A stretch of DNA of 64,000 nucleotides from Serratia sp. FDAARGOS_506 (GTDB taxonomy: Bacteria > Pseudomonadota > Gammaproteobacteria > Enterobacterales > Enterobacteriaceae): assembly GCF_003812745.1 (NCBI RefSeq), contig NZ_CP033831.1, positions 4,464,001 through 4,528,000 of the forward strand, given 5' to 3'. A program made the translations under genes and the position numbers. This document shows positions 24,372 through 33,794 of this stretch, in pieces (position 1 is the first letter of the stretch; each line of letters opens with the position of its first letter). Below the pieces are notes generated by a model. That model was not told the DNA's origin. It saw only the letters and a list, made by a program, of their open reading frames with translations, and searched no databases.

Positions 24372-26555
24372 ATGAAACACCGACTTTCCCCGCTTGCATT
24401 CGCACTGCTCGTCAGCTTTCCCGCCGATGCCCTGCTGCTGCAACAAGGCGGCGTGCAGTTTGAACTCGATCCCGCCACGCTGCGCATTGCCGCCGGCCCT
24501 GTACCGGTCAATCTGGCACAGCCCGCGCAACAGGTGGCGGATCTCACCGCATCGCCACAACGCGCCAGCTGGCGTTGGCCGCAGAGCGCGGTCAAGGTTA
24601 GCGCCCGGCTGGAAGACGGCGATCTGCGCCTGAGCTTCAGCAGCGATCGGCCACAACTTCTGAACTGGTATCGCCTGCCGCCGCAGGCGGAAACGCTGTT
24701 GTTACCGATCGGCGAAGGCAGCCGTATTCCGCTCGACAACGCGGTCTGGCGCAATTACCTGACGACGGAAATGACGCCGCTGGATACCAATTGGGATCTG
24801 AAGCTGCCGCTGTGGAGCCAACAATACCAGGGCAAGGTCTACAGCTGGCTGATGTTGACGCCGTTCAGCAACCGGGTCACCTTCGCCGCCGCGCAGGAAA
24901 AGCTGGAGATGCGCGCCGGGCATCAGTTTAACCGCTTCAATCAACAACAGGCATTCGAGGTGCTGCTGCACATCGGCGACACACCGCTGTCCGGCGCCCG
25001 CCGCTATCGCGACTATTTGCAACAACACGGCCAGTTCAGCAGCCTGCGAGAGAAGATAAAGCAGGCGCCCGAAGGCGAAAAGCTGATCGGCGCCACTCAT
25101 GTCTACCTGTGGGGCGACAAACTGCTGGCGGCGGAAGACGTCAAAGATTGGCCGGGATTGCTGCACTACCTTAGCTCTCCCGCCGCCGCCGCGCTGCGGC
25201 AAAAAATGGATACCGAGAGCAGAAAATCCCTGCTGCAGCTGGCGGGAAAAATGCCGGAAGGCTGGCAGCAACAGCCGCTGATCGACGGCATCAACCAAGC
25301 GTTGACGGCGCAAATCCCGCTGGGCGCCACGCCGGACGACGCCGATTTTCTGCAGGCGCAACAGCGCCAGGCCGCCGCGGTGCAGGAGCTGGCGCAACGG
25401 GAACTGGGGCACTGGTTAACCCCGGCGGACGGTTGGGGCCAAGGGTTGGCCAAACCGTTGATCGACGCGCTGCGCCAGGCCGGCTTGCCGCGCCTGTGGT
25501 TAGGCACCGATAACTGGACCGCAGCCTTCCTGCACCCGCAAGCGGTGGCTGCCGCCAAGGCGGCCGGCTATCTGATCGCCAGCTACGACTCCTACGATAC
25601 CGCCATACCACGCGGCGTGAACGACAGCTGGCTCACCGCGCAACTGCCGACGACGCTGCGGGAAACCTGCGCCATCGTGCGCGCCGACGGCAGCAAGAAA
25701 CCCGGCTTCGGCAAACAGGGTTACTACCTTAATCCAGGCTGCGTCCTGCCCTATTCGCAACGGCGCATGCGCGACCTGGTTCAACTGGCCGGGTTGAACA
25801 GCCTGTTTCTCGACGTGGACGGCACCGGCATGGTGTCGGACGACTATCAGCCAGACCACCCGACCGGCGCGGCTCAGATGGCCGAGGCGCGCAACGCTCG
25901 GTTGGCCTGGTTCAGCGCCACCCTTAAGTTGCCGCTTGGCTCGGAGGACGGCAATGCCGCGACCGCTCGCAGCCTGATGTTCGCCCACGGCATGGAAACC
26001 TGGGGATTCGGCTGGGGCGACAAACAGATGAACCAGGATAAATCCTCACCCTATTATCTCGGCGCCTGGTGGCCCAATGCCCAACCGGCATTTTTCTTCC
26101 GCCCCGCCAAGGTGAAACAGCCCTACCGCACCGTCGAATTCGACCCGCGTTACCGCCTGCCGCTGTATCAGGCCGTTTTCCACGATGCGATTGTCAGCAG
26201 CCACCACTGGAATTACGACAATCTGAAGTTCAGCGACGTTCAGATCACCCGCAGTCTGCTCAGCCAGCTGTATAACACTGCGCCGATGTTCCATCTGAGC
26301 CGCGCCACCCTGGCGGCCCGCCTGCCAGCGCTCAAACGCGCCGACGCCGCCTTCCGGCCGCTGCATCAGGCCTTGTGGGACAAAGCGCTGACCGACTTCC
26401 GCTGGCTCGATCGGGACGGCTGGGTGCAACAGACGACGTTCAGCGACGGTTCGACACTGACCGCCAACTTCAGCGCGCAGCCGTTCGCCGGCGTAGCGGC
26501 CCAGAGTCTGCGCGCCAAACTGGCCGACGGCCGCACGTTCGACGTTGCGCCTTAG
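24372..26555 (+). CDS. secreted glycoside-hydrolase-like protein, possibly GH101/GH129-related
   Basis: A 727-residue protein with a signal peptide (MKHRLSPLAFALLVSFPADA). It starts with a beta-rich domain of about 220 residues. A TIM-barrel-like region follows with YLWGDKLLAAEDV, LGTDNWTAAF, a probable catalytic strand LFLDVDGTGMVSDDY near residue 480, and HGMETWGFGWGDKQM. The C-terminal 60 residues are a small beta domain. The layout recalls glycosidases related to GH101/GH129, which act on alpha-GalNAc or related glycans, but I assign the family only tentatively. The ATG at 24372 is chosen because it begins the signal peptide. Confidence 0.55.
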   Translation: MKHRLSPLAFALLVSFPADALLLQQGGVQFELDPATLRIAAGPVPVNLAQPAQQVADLTASPQRASWRWPQSAVKVSARLEDGDLRLSFSSDRPQLLNWYRLPPQAETLLLPIGEGSRIPLDNAVWRNYLTTEMTPLDTNWDLKLPLWSQQYQGKVYSWLMLTPFSNRVTFAAAQEKLEMRAGHQFNRFNQQQAFEVLLHIGDTPLSGARRYRDYLQQHGQFSSLREKIKQAPEGEKLIGATHVYLWGDKLLAAEDVKDWPGLLHYLSSPAAAALRQKMDTESRKSLLQLAGKMPEGWQQQPLIDGINQALTAQIPLGATPDDADFLQAQQRQAAAVQELAQRELGHWLTPADGWGQGLAKPLIDALRQAGLPRLWLGTDNWTAAFLHPQAVAAAKAAGYLIASYDSYDTAIPRGVNDSWLTAQLPTTLRETCAIVRADGSKKPGFGKQGYYLNPGCVLPYSQRRMRDLVQLAGLNSLFLDVDGTGMVSDDYQPDHPTGAAQMAEARNARLAWFSATLKLPLGSEDGNAATARSLMFAHGMETWGFGWGDKQMNQDKSSPYYLGAWWPNAQPAFFFRPAKVKQPYRTVEFDPRYRLPLYQAVFHDAIVSSHHWNYDNLKFSDVQITRSLLSQLYNTAPMFHLSRATLAARLPALKRADAAFRPLHQALWDKALTDFRWLDRDGWVQQTTFSDGSTLTANFSAQPFAGVAAQSLRAKLADGRTFDVAP

Positions 26556-26616
26556 CAAGGTCGCCGGCGGTGGGCTACGCTAGGCTATATTTCCGACAGT
26601 CCGCAAGGAGCGGCCG

Positions 26617-28002
26617 ATGACGCCTCTGATCCACACTCTGCTTGACGAGATTTGGCAAAGCCTGGGACAGCGTCCCGCCCCCACCGATCGGCTGACCGTG
26701 AGCGGCGTCGGCGCACTGCCTTCGGCTTTTCCCGTCACCGAATTGGCTACCGCCGCCTGGAGCGCCGCCGGTTTGGCCTGCGCCGAATTGCTTCGCAGCA
26801 AGGCAACCGACGCGCCGCAGGTCTGGGTCGATCAACGCCTGGCCTCACTCTGGTTCGGCTGGACGCTGCGTCCGTTGGGTTGGATGCTGCCTGCCGCTTG
26901 GGACGCACTGGCCGGCGACTACGAGACAGCAGACGGATGGATACGCCTGCATACCAATGCGCCGCACCATCGGCGAGCGGTGGAACAAGTGCTGGGCTCA
27001 GCATCGGATAAAGGTACGCTGGCGGTGCGCGTGCTGAGCTGGAAAAAAAACGAGCTGGAGCAGGCGGTAATCGAGGCCGGCGGCTGCGCGGCCCAAATGC
27101 GCTCGGCGGCCGCATGGCGGCAACATATTCAGGGCAAGAGCGTGGCGCTCGAACCCTTGATCCACGCCGCGCTGCAGCCGGAAGCGCCGCCGCCAGGCTG
27201 GGCGTTGCCCATAGCCCGGCCGCTGCACGGCGTGCGGGTGCTGGACCTGACGCGCATTCTCGCCGGGCCGATCGCCACCCGTTTTCTCGCCGGTCTGGGC
27301 GCCGACGTACTGCGCATAGATCCTTACGGTTGGGATGAACCCGGCGTCGAGCACGAGGTGATGTTGGGCAAGCGCAGCGCGCGCCTCAACCTGACCAATG
27401 CGCACGATCGCCATACGTTTGAACATCTGCTGAGGAACACCGATGTGATCGTGCATGGTTACCGTGCCGGCGCGTTGGAGAAGCTGGGCTATGGTGTGGA
27501 GGAAAGGCGCACGCTGGCGCCGGGCCTGATCGACGTCTGCCTGAATGCTTACGGTTGGAGCGGGCCGTGGCGCACCCGGCGCGGATTCGACAGCCTGGTA
27601 CAGATGAGCTGCGGGCTGGCAGAGGCGGGCATGGTTTGGCGCAGCGCCAGTTTTCCTGTTCCGCTACCGGTGCAGGCCCTGGATCACGCTACCGGCTATT
27701 TGATGGCGGCGGCGGTGCTGACCGGTATGGCGCATCGCCTGAACCGCGGCACCGGCTACCACGCGCGGCTGTCGCTGGCGCGCACGGCGCAACTGCTGCT
27801 GGCACATCCCTATCCGGCGCATTATCGGCCGGAAACACTGGCGCCAGCCGGCCCCGCCGACGAAAACCCGGAAACGGAACTGACTTACTGGGGAGCCGCG
27901 CAACGTCTGCGCGCCCCGTTAAGCCTGCAGGGCACGGCGCTGCAATGGGCGCTGCCGGCGACCACGCTCGGCACCTCGCAGCCGGAATGGCTGCGCCGTT
28001 AA
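26617..28002 (+). CDS. CaiB/BaiF-type (family III) CoA transferase
   Basis: A 461-residue protein. The C-terminal half begins LHGVRVLDLTRILAGPIATRFLAGLGADVLRIDP, the signature of family III CoA transferases, and GYGVEERRTLAPGLIDVCLNAYGWSGPW follows. The N-terminal 200 residues look like a second, degenerate copy of the fold, as in fused members of the family. The expected catalytic Asp position around the VMLGKRSARLNL segment is not obvious. It shares its TTAA stop region with the convergent LysR gene. Substrate unknown. Confidence 0.8.
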   Translation: MTPLIHTLLDEIWQSLGQRPAPTDRLTVSGVGALPSAFPVTELATAAWSAAGLACAELLRSKATDAPQVWVDQRLASLWFGWTLRPLGWMLPAAWDALAGDYETADGWIRLHTNAPHHRRAVEQVLGSASDKGTLAVRVLSWKKNELEQAVIEAGGCAAQMRSAAAWRQHIQGKSVALEPLIHAALQPEAPPPGWALPIARPLHGVRVLDLTRILAGPIATRFLAGLGADVLRIDPYGWDEPGVEHEVMLGKRSARLNLTNAHDRHTFEHLLRNTDVIVHGYRAGALEKLGYGVEERRTLAPGLIDVCLNAYGWSGPWRTRRGFDSLVQMSCGLAEAGMVWRSASFPVPLPVQALDHATGYLMAAAVLTGMAHRLNRGTGYHARLSLARTAQLLLAHPYPAHYRPETLAPAGPADENPETELTYWGAAQRLRAPLSLQGTALQWALPATTLGTSQPEWLRR

Positions 28003-28871
28003 GCCACCGCCAACTGTTGCTGCAGCCACTGCAGCAAACGTAGGACCGCCGGCGTCAGCCCGGCGGTCTGCGGCCATGCCAGATAAACGTCGTCATCGCT
28101 CAGGCGGCAGGGTTTAGCCAGCGCCACCAGCTTCCCCGCGTCGATCGCATCCTGTACCAGCAGCTGTTTCGCCAGCGCAATGCCGAACCCCTGCTCAGCC
28201 GCGCGAATCAGTAACCCGGCATCGTTGAACAACGCCTGTTGCCGCCCGCACAACGAGCGCCCCTGCGCCTCGAACCAATCGCGCCAGGGGCTGACGTCGT
28301 GTTCCAGCAACGGAATATCGCCGCCGTTTTCGAACGCCGCTCCCCACTGCCGCACCATGTCCGGTGAGGCGACCGGCAGCACGTCACCGGATGCGATGCG
28401 CTGCGCATGCAGCCCCGTCCACTGACCGCTGCCGATGCGGATCGCCGCATCGAACCCGCGCAGTGACAGATCCTGCAGCGCCAGCGATGCATCGATATCC
28501 AGCGCAATATCGGCGCAGGCTTCATGGAAGGCCGGCAGACGCGGCAACAACCAGTAATGGGCAAAAGACGGCAACACGCTAATACGCAGCGTCTGGCTTG
28601 CCGCCGCACGACGGGCGCGGGCGACACCCTGCTGCAGCACGTGCAGCGCTGGCTCTACCGCCGCCAGCAACTCTCGCCCGGCGGCATTCAGGCGCACACC
28701 GCGCCCGCGCCGTTCAAACAGCGGATAGCCGACCGCCTGCTCCAACAGCTGAATTTGCTGGCTGACTGCGCCATGCGTCAAATGCACCTGCTGCGCTGCA
28801 GCGCGCAAATTTTCCAACCTGGCGGCGATGGCGAAGGTCGGCAAGACATGCAGAGGGAGGCGTTCACTCAT
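27999..28871 (-). CDS. LysR-family regulator, GcvA/AmpR-like
   Basis: A 290-residue LTTR with helix-turn-helix at residues 5-65 (LHVLPTFAIAARLENLRAAAQQVHLTHGAVSQQIQLLEQAVG), the LPLHVLPTF opening being typical of the GcvA/AmpR subgroup. It is divergent from the PLP-dependent decarboxylase gene (105-base gap) and probably regulates it. Its stop overlaps that of the convergent CoA transferase by 4 bases. Confidence 0.9.
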   Translation of the reverse strand: MSERLPLHVLPTFAIAARLENLRAAAQQVHLTHGAVSQQIQLLEQAVGYPLFERRGRGVRLNAAGRELLAAVEPALHVLQQGVARARRAAASQTLRISVLPSFAHYWLLPRLPAFHEACADIALDIDASLALQDLSLRGFDAAIRIGSGQWTGLHAQRIASGDVLPVASPDMVRQWGAAFENGGDIPLLEHDVSPWRDWFEAQGRSLCGRQQALFNDAGLLIRAAEQGFGIALAKQLLVQDAIDAGKLVALAKPCRLSDDDVYLAWPQTAGLTPAVLRLLQWLQQQLAVA

Positions 28872-28975
28872 TCCTGGTTAACCATACTATCCAAAAAGGT
28901 CATTTTTCATCGATTTTGGCCGGCAGGCAAATGTTCTATGTTTACTCCATCATCCCTGACGCTCTCGGAGCCACC

Positions 28976-30391
28976 ATGCACCCACTTTTACAGCAGGATC
29001 TTGCACAATTTCCGCAGATCCTCGACCACACTCGCCAGTTGGCGGAAGATTTTCTGGCCGGACTGCAGCAGCGCTCGGTCTGCCCACCGCTCGCGCAACA
29101 GCAGCTGCAACCGGGTGACGATCGGCTGGCGGAAAACGGTGAAGGCGCTCTGGCAGCGCTGGATGACTTCTGGCAACGTTATCAGGCAGGCATTTCCGCC
29201 AGCGCCGGCCCGCGTTATTTCGGCTTCGTCACCGGCGGTGCCACTCCAGCGGCGGTCGCGGCGGACTGGCTGGTTAGCGTGACAGACCAAAATAGCCAAC
29301 TTAGCCATGATACGATCGCGGCGGCAATCGAGCTGGCCGCAGTGACACAGTTGAAATCTCTGCTGGGCCTGCCGGAAGCGTTCAACGGCAGCCTGGTCAG
29401 CGGCGCCACCATGGCCAATTTCACCGGGCTGGCCATTGGCCGGCAGTGGCTGGGCCAGCAGCAAGGTGTCGATGTCGCCCAACAGGGGCTGGCGGCGCTG
29501 GGGCCTCTTCGGGTGCTGGCGGCCAATCCGCACTCCAGCAGCGTGAAGGCGCTCAGCATGCTCGGCATCGGCCGCGAGGCGCTGACGATCGTCGCCAGCC
29601 TGCCGGAGTCTGAAGCCATGGATATGACGGCGCTGGAGCGGCAGCTCGCTGCCGGAGAAGGCCGCCCCACGTTGGTGCTGGCCAGCGCTGGTACGGTCAA
29701 CACCGTCGCCTTCGACGATCTGCCACGCCTGCTGGCGCTGCGGGAGCGTTACCCGTTTTGGCTGCATGTCGATGCGGCCTTTGGGGGGGTGGCGGCCTGT
29801 TCGCCGCTGTATGCGCCGCGACTTGCGGGCTGGCAGTATGCGGACTCCATCACCGTCGATGCGCACAAGTGGCTGAACGTGCCGTATGACAGCGCGATCC
29901 AATTTACCCGCCATCTGGATCTGCAGATGCAGGTATTTCAGAACCATTCAGCCTATCTGGAAGCACCGACGCCGCGGCCGGACAACTATCTGCATCTGAC
30001 GCCGGAAAATTCGCGTCGCTTTCGCGCCCTGCCGCTCTGGTTGACGCTGAAAGCCTATGGCCGCAGCGGCATACGGGATATCGTCGAGCGCAACGTCCGA
30101 TTGGCGCAGGCTCTGGGCGCAGCGCTGGCAGACGACGACGGCTTCCATCTGCTGGCGCCGGTGAATTTGAATGTGGTGTGCTTCGCGCTCAGTCATCCAC
30201 AGGGAGAGAGTGAAGCGGCGCGCGATCGCTTTCTCGAACGCCTTAGCCGGCATGGCGTGGTACGTTGCACCCCTACGCGTTATAACGGCCAGCCGGGGAT
30301 CCGCGCCGCGCTGGTCAACTGGATGACGGAGGAACAGGACATCAGCCTGGCGCTGGACTCGCTGCGCCATTGCCTGGTGGAGACAGCCTAA
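28976..30391 (+). CDS. PLP-dependent group II amino-acid decarboxylase family protein
   Basis: A 471-residue fold-type I PLP enzyme. WLHVDAAFGG holds the Asp that pairs with the pyridine nitrogen, and SITVDAHKWLNVPYD the Schiff-base Lys298. SGATMANFTGL contributes phosphate contacts. The family includes aromatic-amino-acid, glutamate, diaminobutyrate and cysteine-sulfinate decarboxylases; the substrate cannot be read from motifs. The start at 28976 is preferred to an upstream in-frame ATG in the LysR promoter region. Probably controlled by the divergent LysR. Confidence 0.85.
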   Translation: MHPLLQQDLAQFPQILDHTRQLAEDFLAGLQQRSVCPPLAQQQLQPGDDRLAENGEGALAALDDFWQRYQAGISASAGPRYFGFVTGGATPAAVAADWLVSVTDQNSQLSHDTIAAAIELAAVTQLKSLLGLPEAFNGSLVSGATMANFTGLAIGRQWLGQQQGVDVAQQGLAALGPLRVLAANPHSSSVKALSMLGIGREALTIVASLPESEAMDMTALERQLAAGEGRPTLVLASAGTVNTVAFDDLPRLLALRERYPFWLHVDAAFGGVAACSPLYAPRLAGWQYADSITVDAHKWLNVPYDSAIQFTRHLDLQMQVFQNHSAYLEAPTPRPDNYLHLTPENSRRFRALPLWLTLKAYGRSGIRDIVERNVRLAQALGAALADDDGFHLLAPVNLNVVCFALSHPQGESEAARDRFLERLSRHGVVRCTPTRYNGQPGIRAALVNWMTEEQDISLALDSLRHCLVETA

Positions 30392-30403
30392 ACGCCTGAT
30401 GCG

Positions 30404-31108
30404 TCACCCGAGCTGGAAGGCCTGCAAACGCCGTTCTTGCCGCCCGTCGTCGCCGATGTTATCCGGTGAGAGCCAGGCGGCAAACGCCGAGCGCAGCGCC
30501 GGCCACTCTCCATCAATGATCGACAGCCAATCGGTGTCGCGCGTACGCCCTTTGACGACGACCGCCTGGCGGAACGTGCCTTCGAAGCGGAAACCAAAAC
30601 GCTCGGCGGCCTGACGCGAAGGCACATTGAGGCTATCGCACTTCCATTCGCCGCGCCGGTAGCCAAGATCGTCGAACAGGTGCCGCAGCATCAGGAAAAT
30701 CGCCTCGCTGCCCAGCACGCTGCGCTTCATCAGCGGCGACCAGTTGATGGCACCCAGTTCGGCCACGCCGTTGGCGGGATCGATGCGCAAAAAAGCGCAG
30801 GTTCCCACGGCACGCCCGTTCACCTGATCGACCACCACCATCGTGCTTCTGTCAGCACTGGACGCTTGAGTCAGAAGATAGCGCTGGAACTCCTCGCGGG
30901 TCTGCGGCCGCGCCCAAAACAGATAGGTCCAATCACGGTCGTCCGCAGCAATTTGATAAGCCTGATAGAGCTCATCCCCCCAGCGCTCAAGGCTTAATGG
31001 TTCAAGGCGACAAAAACGCCCTTGCAGTAACTTGTGCCCAGGTATGCCTGCCGGTTGCCAATGATGGAGGGCATCGCCTATCGGCTGCCCATACTGATTC
31101 CGTCTCAC
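30404..31108 (-). CDS. GNAT-family N-acetyltransferase (RimJ/RimL-like)
   Basis: A 234-residue acetyltransferase. VGTCAFLRIDPANGVAELGAINWSPLMKRSVLGSEAIFLMLRHLFDDLGYRRGEWKCDSLNVPSRQAAERFGFRFEG covers strands 4-5 and the acetyl-CoA pyrophosphate loop. The start is placed at a GTG (31108), which gives VRRNQYGQPIGDAL, the common opening of this subgroup, with AGGAT 8 bases upstream; a TTG at 31153 would add 15 residues. Converges on the decarboxylase gene. Substrate unknown. Confidence 0.85.
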   Translation of the reverse strand: MRRNQYGQPIGDALHHWQPAGIPGHKLLQGRFCRLEPLSLERWGDELYQAYQIAADDRDWTYLFWARPQTREEFQRYLLTQASSADRSTMVVVDQVNGRAVGTCAFLRIDPANGVAELGAINWSPLMKRSVLGSEAIFLMLRHLFDDLGYRRGEWKCDSLNVPSRQAAERFGFRFEGTFRQAVVVKGRTRDTDWLSIIDGEWPALRSAFAAWLSPDNIGDDGRQERRLQAFQLG

Positions 31109-31520
31109 CGCGACATCCTGTTTTTGCAAGGTGGAAAGGCAAGTTAAAACCAACGAGGGTCAGAGACAACTCCGACCTCCCACCGCCCCTTGCCGGTCGG
31201 GTCAAAAGGAAATAGTTTAGAGAAATCACTCAATCACCGTTACACATTCACAGAGATGATTTCAAATGAAATAAATATCCATATAACTCATTGTAAAATG
31301 GTGGTTTACGGCAACAATTAAGCTACACATTTCAGCCAGAACGTTAACTTTTTCTTGTTGCTTGGGTAAAAAAAAGAAGTGATTCTCATTATCGCACAAA
31401 AGAGCGCAACATTAACATATTGATTTTTATTAAAAAAAACAGAAAAAACAAACAAGACACTTTTTGAACACTCAAAAAATGTACCCAAACGCCTCAAAAA
31501 ACCAACACATGAATTTTTTT

Positions 31521-31534
31521 TAAGACTTTTCCTA
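31521..31534 (+). promoter_or_regulatory. RcsAB box upstream of rcsA
   Basis: TAAGACTTTTCCTA matches the RcsAB consensus TAAGAATATTCCTA at 12 of 14 positions. It lies about 305 bases before rcsA in an AT-rich block likely silenced by H-NS, which fits positive autoregulation of rcsA as known in E. coli and Klebsiella. Confidence 0.75.
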
Positions 31535-31559
31535 GCAAACTAAAATTTTGTTTCGTGAC

Positions 31560-31664
31560 ATGATGAGCAGAATCTCGGCAAGCAATGCTGGCAGGCGCAG
31601 GCGCCAAGCGCGGATCGAGCGCATCATGTCAAAGCTGAGCGAACAGCAAATCGCTCTGACTTAA
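31560..31664 (+). CDS. possible 34-residue basic peptide in the rcsA leader
   Basis: Two consecutive ATGs open a 34-codon frame that is much GC-richer than its surroundings. The peptide has a run of four arginines (residues 12-15) and ends RIERIMSKLSEQQIALT. No clear ribosome site precedes it. It may be a small gene, a leader ORF of rcsA or a fragment of another gene. Confidence 0.3.
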   Translation: MMSRISASNAGRRRRQARIERIMSKLSEQQIALT

Positions 31665-31838
31665 GCCAAACTTATAGATTCATGTGATTAATAAGTTTAG
31701 TATGAAAATATCATTGAGTGCCGTCGTGTTTATTGATAGAACACTCGCTACACTGAATTATTGCTCCATTTTGCCTTTCGGCTTTTTAGGCTTTTTCTCA
31801 TATTACCGCAGTAAAACGGATTTAAGTGGGGGTGCGAT

Positions 31839-32468
31839 ATGCCAACGATTATCATGGATTCATGTAGCTATACCAGACTGGGGTTAACCGACTATCTGAC
31901 TTCGCATGGCGTGAAGAAGCGCCATATTAATGCCATCGAGGATATTGACAGCCTGCATGAAAAATGCAGCAAGTTGAATCCTAGCCTGGTGTTTATTAAC
32001 GAGGACTGCTTCATCCACGAAGCAAACGCCACCGAGCGAATAAAACGGGTGATTTCACTGCACCCGGATACGTTATTCTTCATCTTCATGGCTATTACCA
32101 ATGTACATTTCGACGATTATTTATATGTTCGCAAGAATGTCATCATATCGTCAAAATCCATCAAGCCAGAGACGATGAATCAGTTACTTAGCCACTATCT
32201 CGAGAAAACGTCCATGCGGACGGAGAAATCCTCTCTGGACCAAACGCCGGTAACGCTGAGCCAGACCGAATCGAACATGCTACGCATGTGGATGTCCGGT
32301 CAAGGCACCATCCAGATATCAGACCAGATGCAAATAAAGGCCAAAACGGTTTCTTCCCACAAAGGAAACATCAAGCGGAAAATAAAGACGCACAACAAGC
32401 AGATCATTTACCACGTTGTTCGTTTGACCGATACGCTGACCAGTGGAATATTTGTCAATAGCCGTTAA
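31839..32468 (+). CDS. rcsA: colanic-acid/capsule activator RcsA
   Basis: A 209-residue LuxR-type activator that pairs with RcsB. It is closely similar to E. coli RcsA (207): [18 protein letters not shown] at the N-terminus, [19 protein letters not shown], and the C-terminal helix-turn-helix [31 protein letters not shown]. The N-terminal receiver-like domain lacks the phospho-acceptor set. RcsA is normally a Lon substrate and limits capsule synthesis. An RcsAB box lies upstream and dsrB is adjacent, as in other enterobacteria. Confidence 0.97.
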   Translation: MPTIIMDSCSYTRLGLTDYLTSHGVKKRHINAIEDIDSLHEKCSKLNPSLVFINEDCFIHEANATERIKRVISLHPDTLFFIFMAITNVHFDDYLYVRKNVIISSKSIKPETMNQLLSHYLEKTSMRTEKSSLDQTPVTLSQTESNMLRMWMSGQGTIQISDQMQIKAKTVSSHKGNIKRKIKTHNKQIIYHVVRLTDTLTSGIFVNSR

Positions 32469-32685
32469 ACCTCAGAGAATGCCCCCACTCTGTTTTTTCG
32501 GCCGTTAAATATCCGATGATAATGTCATCTGGATATCAGATGCTGGAACCACCGAAAGAATACCTGCTGCGTTATCCCCCGCTAACGCAACGGGTATTTT
32601 TTACCATTGATAAAAAAAATCTTACCGCAACGAAATAATCTCAAAATGGACAATTTCATTAGCAAATTAATGAGATTAGCCGACG

Positions 32686-32886
32686 TTACTGTCCATGCTC
32701 GCGACAAGGCTCCACAAACGTGCCGTCACGGCTGTCGATTTCATTAAAAAACCATACGCCCGCCGGGTAATCCTCAAGAGAAACCAGATACATGGTGCCT
32801 TCGTTGAACACCTCTACGGCCAGAACGACGCCTTCGCGCCGCGGGCCACCATCTGTTTTTACCGTCACTCGATCGTTAACCTGCAT
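32686..32886 (-). CDS. dsrB: DsrB protein
   Basis: A 66-residue protein ([21 protein letters not shown]...) nearly identical in pattern to E. coli DsrB, which lies beside rcsA and is expressed under RpoS. It looks like a small SH3-type beta barrel ([29 protein letters not shown]). The start at 32886 gives the family N-terminus; an in-frame ATG at 32898 would add four residues. Molecular function is unknown. Confidence 0.93.
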   Translation of the reverse strand: MQVNDRVTVKTDGGPRREGVVLAVEVFNEGTMYLVSLEDYPAGVWFFNEIDSRDGTFVEPCREHGQ

Positions 32887-33108
32887 ACCGTTCCCCATTA
32901 TTTGCGATTGGCATCAGTGTATTACAAAAGCCAGGGGAAAGGACACCATCCCAATCCGCGCCGCCTCGCTATCAGCGTAGCAGCCGCCTGGATTTTCACT
33001 TTCTTAACGGTTTGACCGCAGAATCTTAAGCCGGCCTCGCGTAGCCTGTCTGCAAGCGTTTCCCCCCCAGAGAAGCGCTTGCAAATGAAGAAGTAACAAG
33101 GAACTTTT

Positions 33109-33133
33109 GCCCGCAGACTTGCGGGCTTTTTTT
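33109..33133 (+). terminator. intrinsic terminator without an evident upstream gene
   Basis: GCCCGC AGACTT GCGGGC followed by seven T. No plus-strand gene ends near it, so it may end a small RNA transcribed from about 33010-33110, where a TTGACC is seen at 33012. Confidence 0.65.
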
Positions 33134-33155
33134 GTGCGCCGCCGAATTGCAGGCA

Positions 33156-33184
33156 TAAAAAAACCCGCCGCGGCGGGTTTTTTT
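33156..33184 (-). terminator. terminator of the cold-shock gene
   Basis: AACCCGCCGCGGCGGGTT, flanked by A and T runs on both sides, makes a strong hairpin that can stop transcription in either direction. It lies 21 bases after the csp stop. Confidence 0.85.
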
Positions 33185-33204
33185 CAATCAGCGGTAGACG
33201 CCAA

Positions 33205-33417
33205 TTAGATAGCGGTAACGTTAGCCGCAGATGGACCTTTCGCACCGTTCTCGATAGAGAACTGTACGTTCTGGCCTTCAGCCAGGGTCTTGAAGCCTTG
33301 ATCCTGGATAGCAGAGAAGTGTACGAATACGTCTTTGCTGCCGTCTGCTGGGGTGATGAAACCAAAACCTTTAGCTTCGTTGAACCACTTCACTTGACCT
33401 TTGATCAGGTTAGACAT
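33205..33417 (-). CDS. cold-shock-domain protein (CspC/CspE type)
   Basis: A 70-residue OB-fold RNA/DNA-binding protein. RNP1 (KGFGFITP) and RNP2 (VFVHF) are intact, and [30 protein letters not shown] follows. The sequence is near E. coli CspC/CspE and CspA; the exact paralogue is uncertain. These proteins melt RNA structure and act as antiterminators. About 370 bases upstream are free of other genes, consistent with a long 5' leader typical of csp genes. Confidence 0.95.
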   Translation of the reverse strand: MSNLIKGQVKWFNEAKGFGFITPADGSKDVFVHFSAIQDQGFKTLAEGQNVQFSIENGAKGPSAANVTAI

Positions 33418-33794
33418 GTCTATCTTCCTTCAATAATAAATGTAAGCCGCTATGGGCGATATAGCCGGTCATCAGTTACTTATGGAGGCACTGGAAAGGA
33501 AATTCGTCAGAGAAGGGCTATCCGGGATAACGCTTTTAATTTGAACTACTTTACTCAAAATGTCGTGCATAAATAGGTCTGTACCACAGGCCGGGAAACA
33601 TTAACTCACGAGCGGGCGGCAATAGCAACTCTTTTCGCCTCGTCGTGCCGTTTACCTTGGCTAAACGTACAGGATTTGACCCTGTTTGCCGACGCGATCG
33701 TCACGTGCGTCCCCTTGCCTGACGAGACAAATGATAGTAATTATCGTTACGCTGTTTTATAGTTACATGACGTAATCATCCAGGGAGACTCACC
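33418..33794. other. intergenic region between csp and the secreted protein gene
   Basis: About 375 bases holding two divergent promoters. The csp half may be transcribed as its 5' untranslated leader. GGCACT-GGAAAGGAAA and TTGACC stretches are seen but no gene is supported. Confidence 0.4.

Noticed and set aside
32469-32685. DsrA-like small RNA beside dsrB and rcsA
   Set aside because: I looked for a DsrA-like terminator and core but saw no convincing match in this gap.
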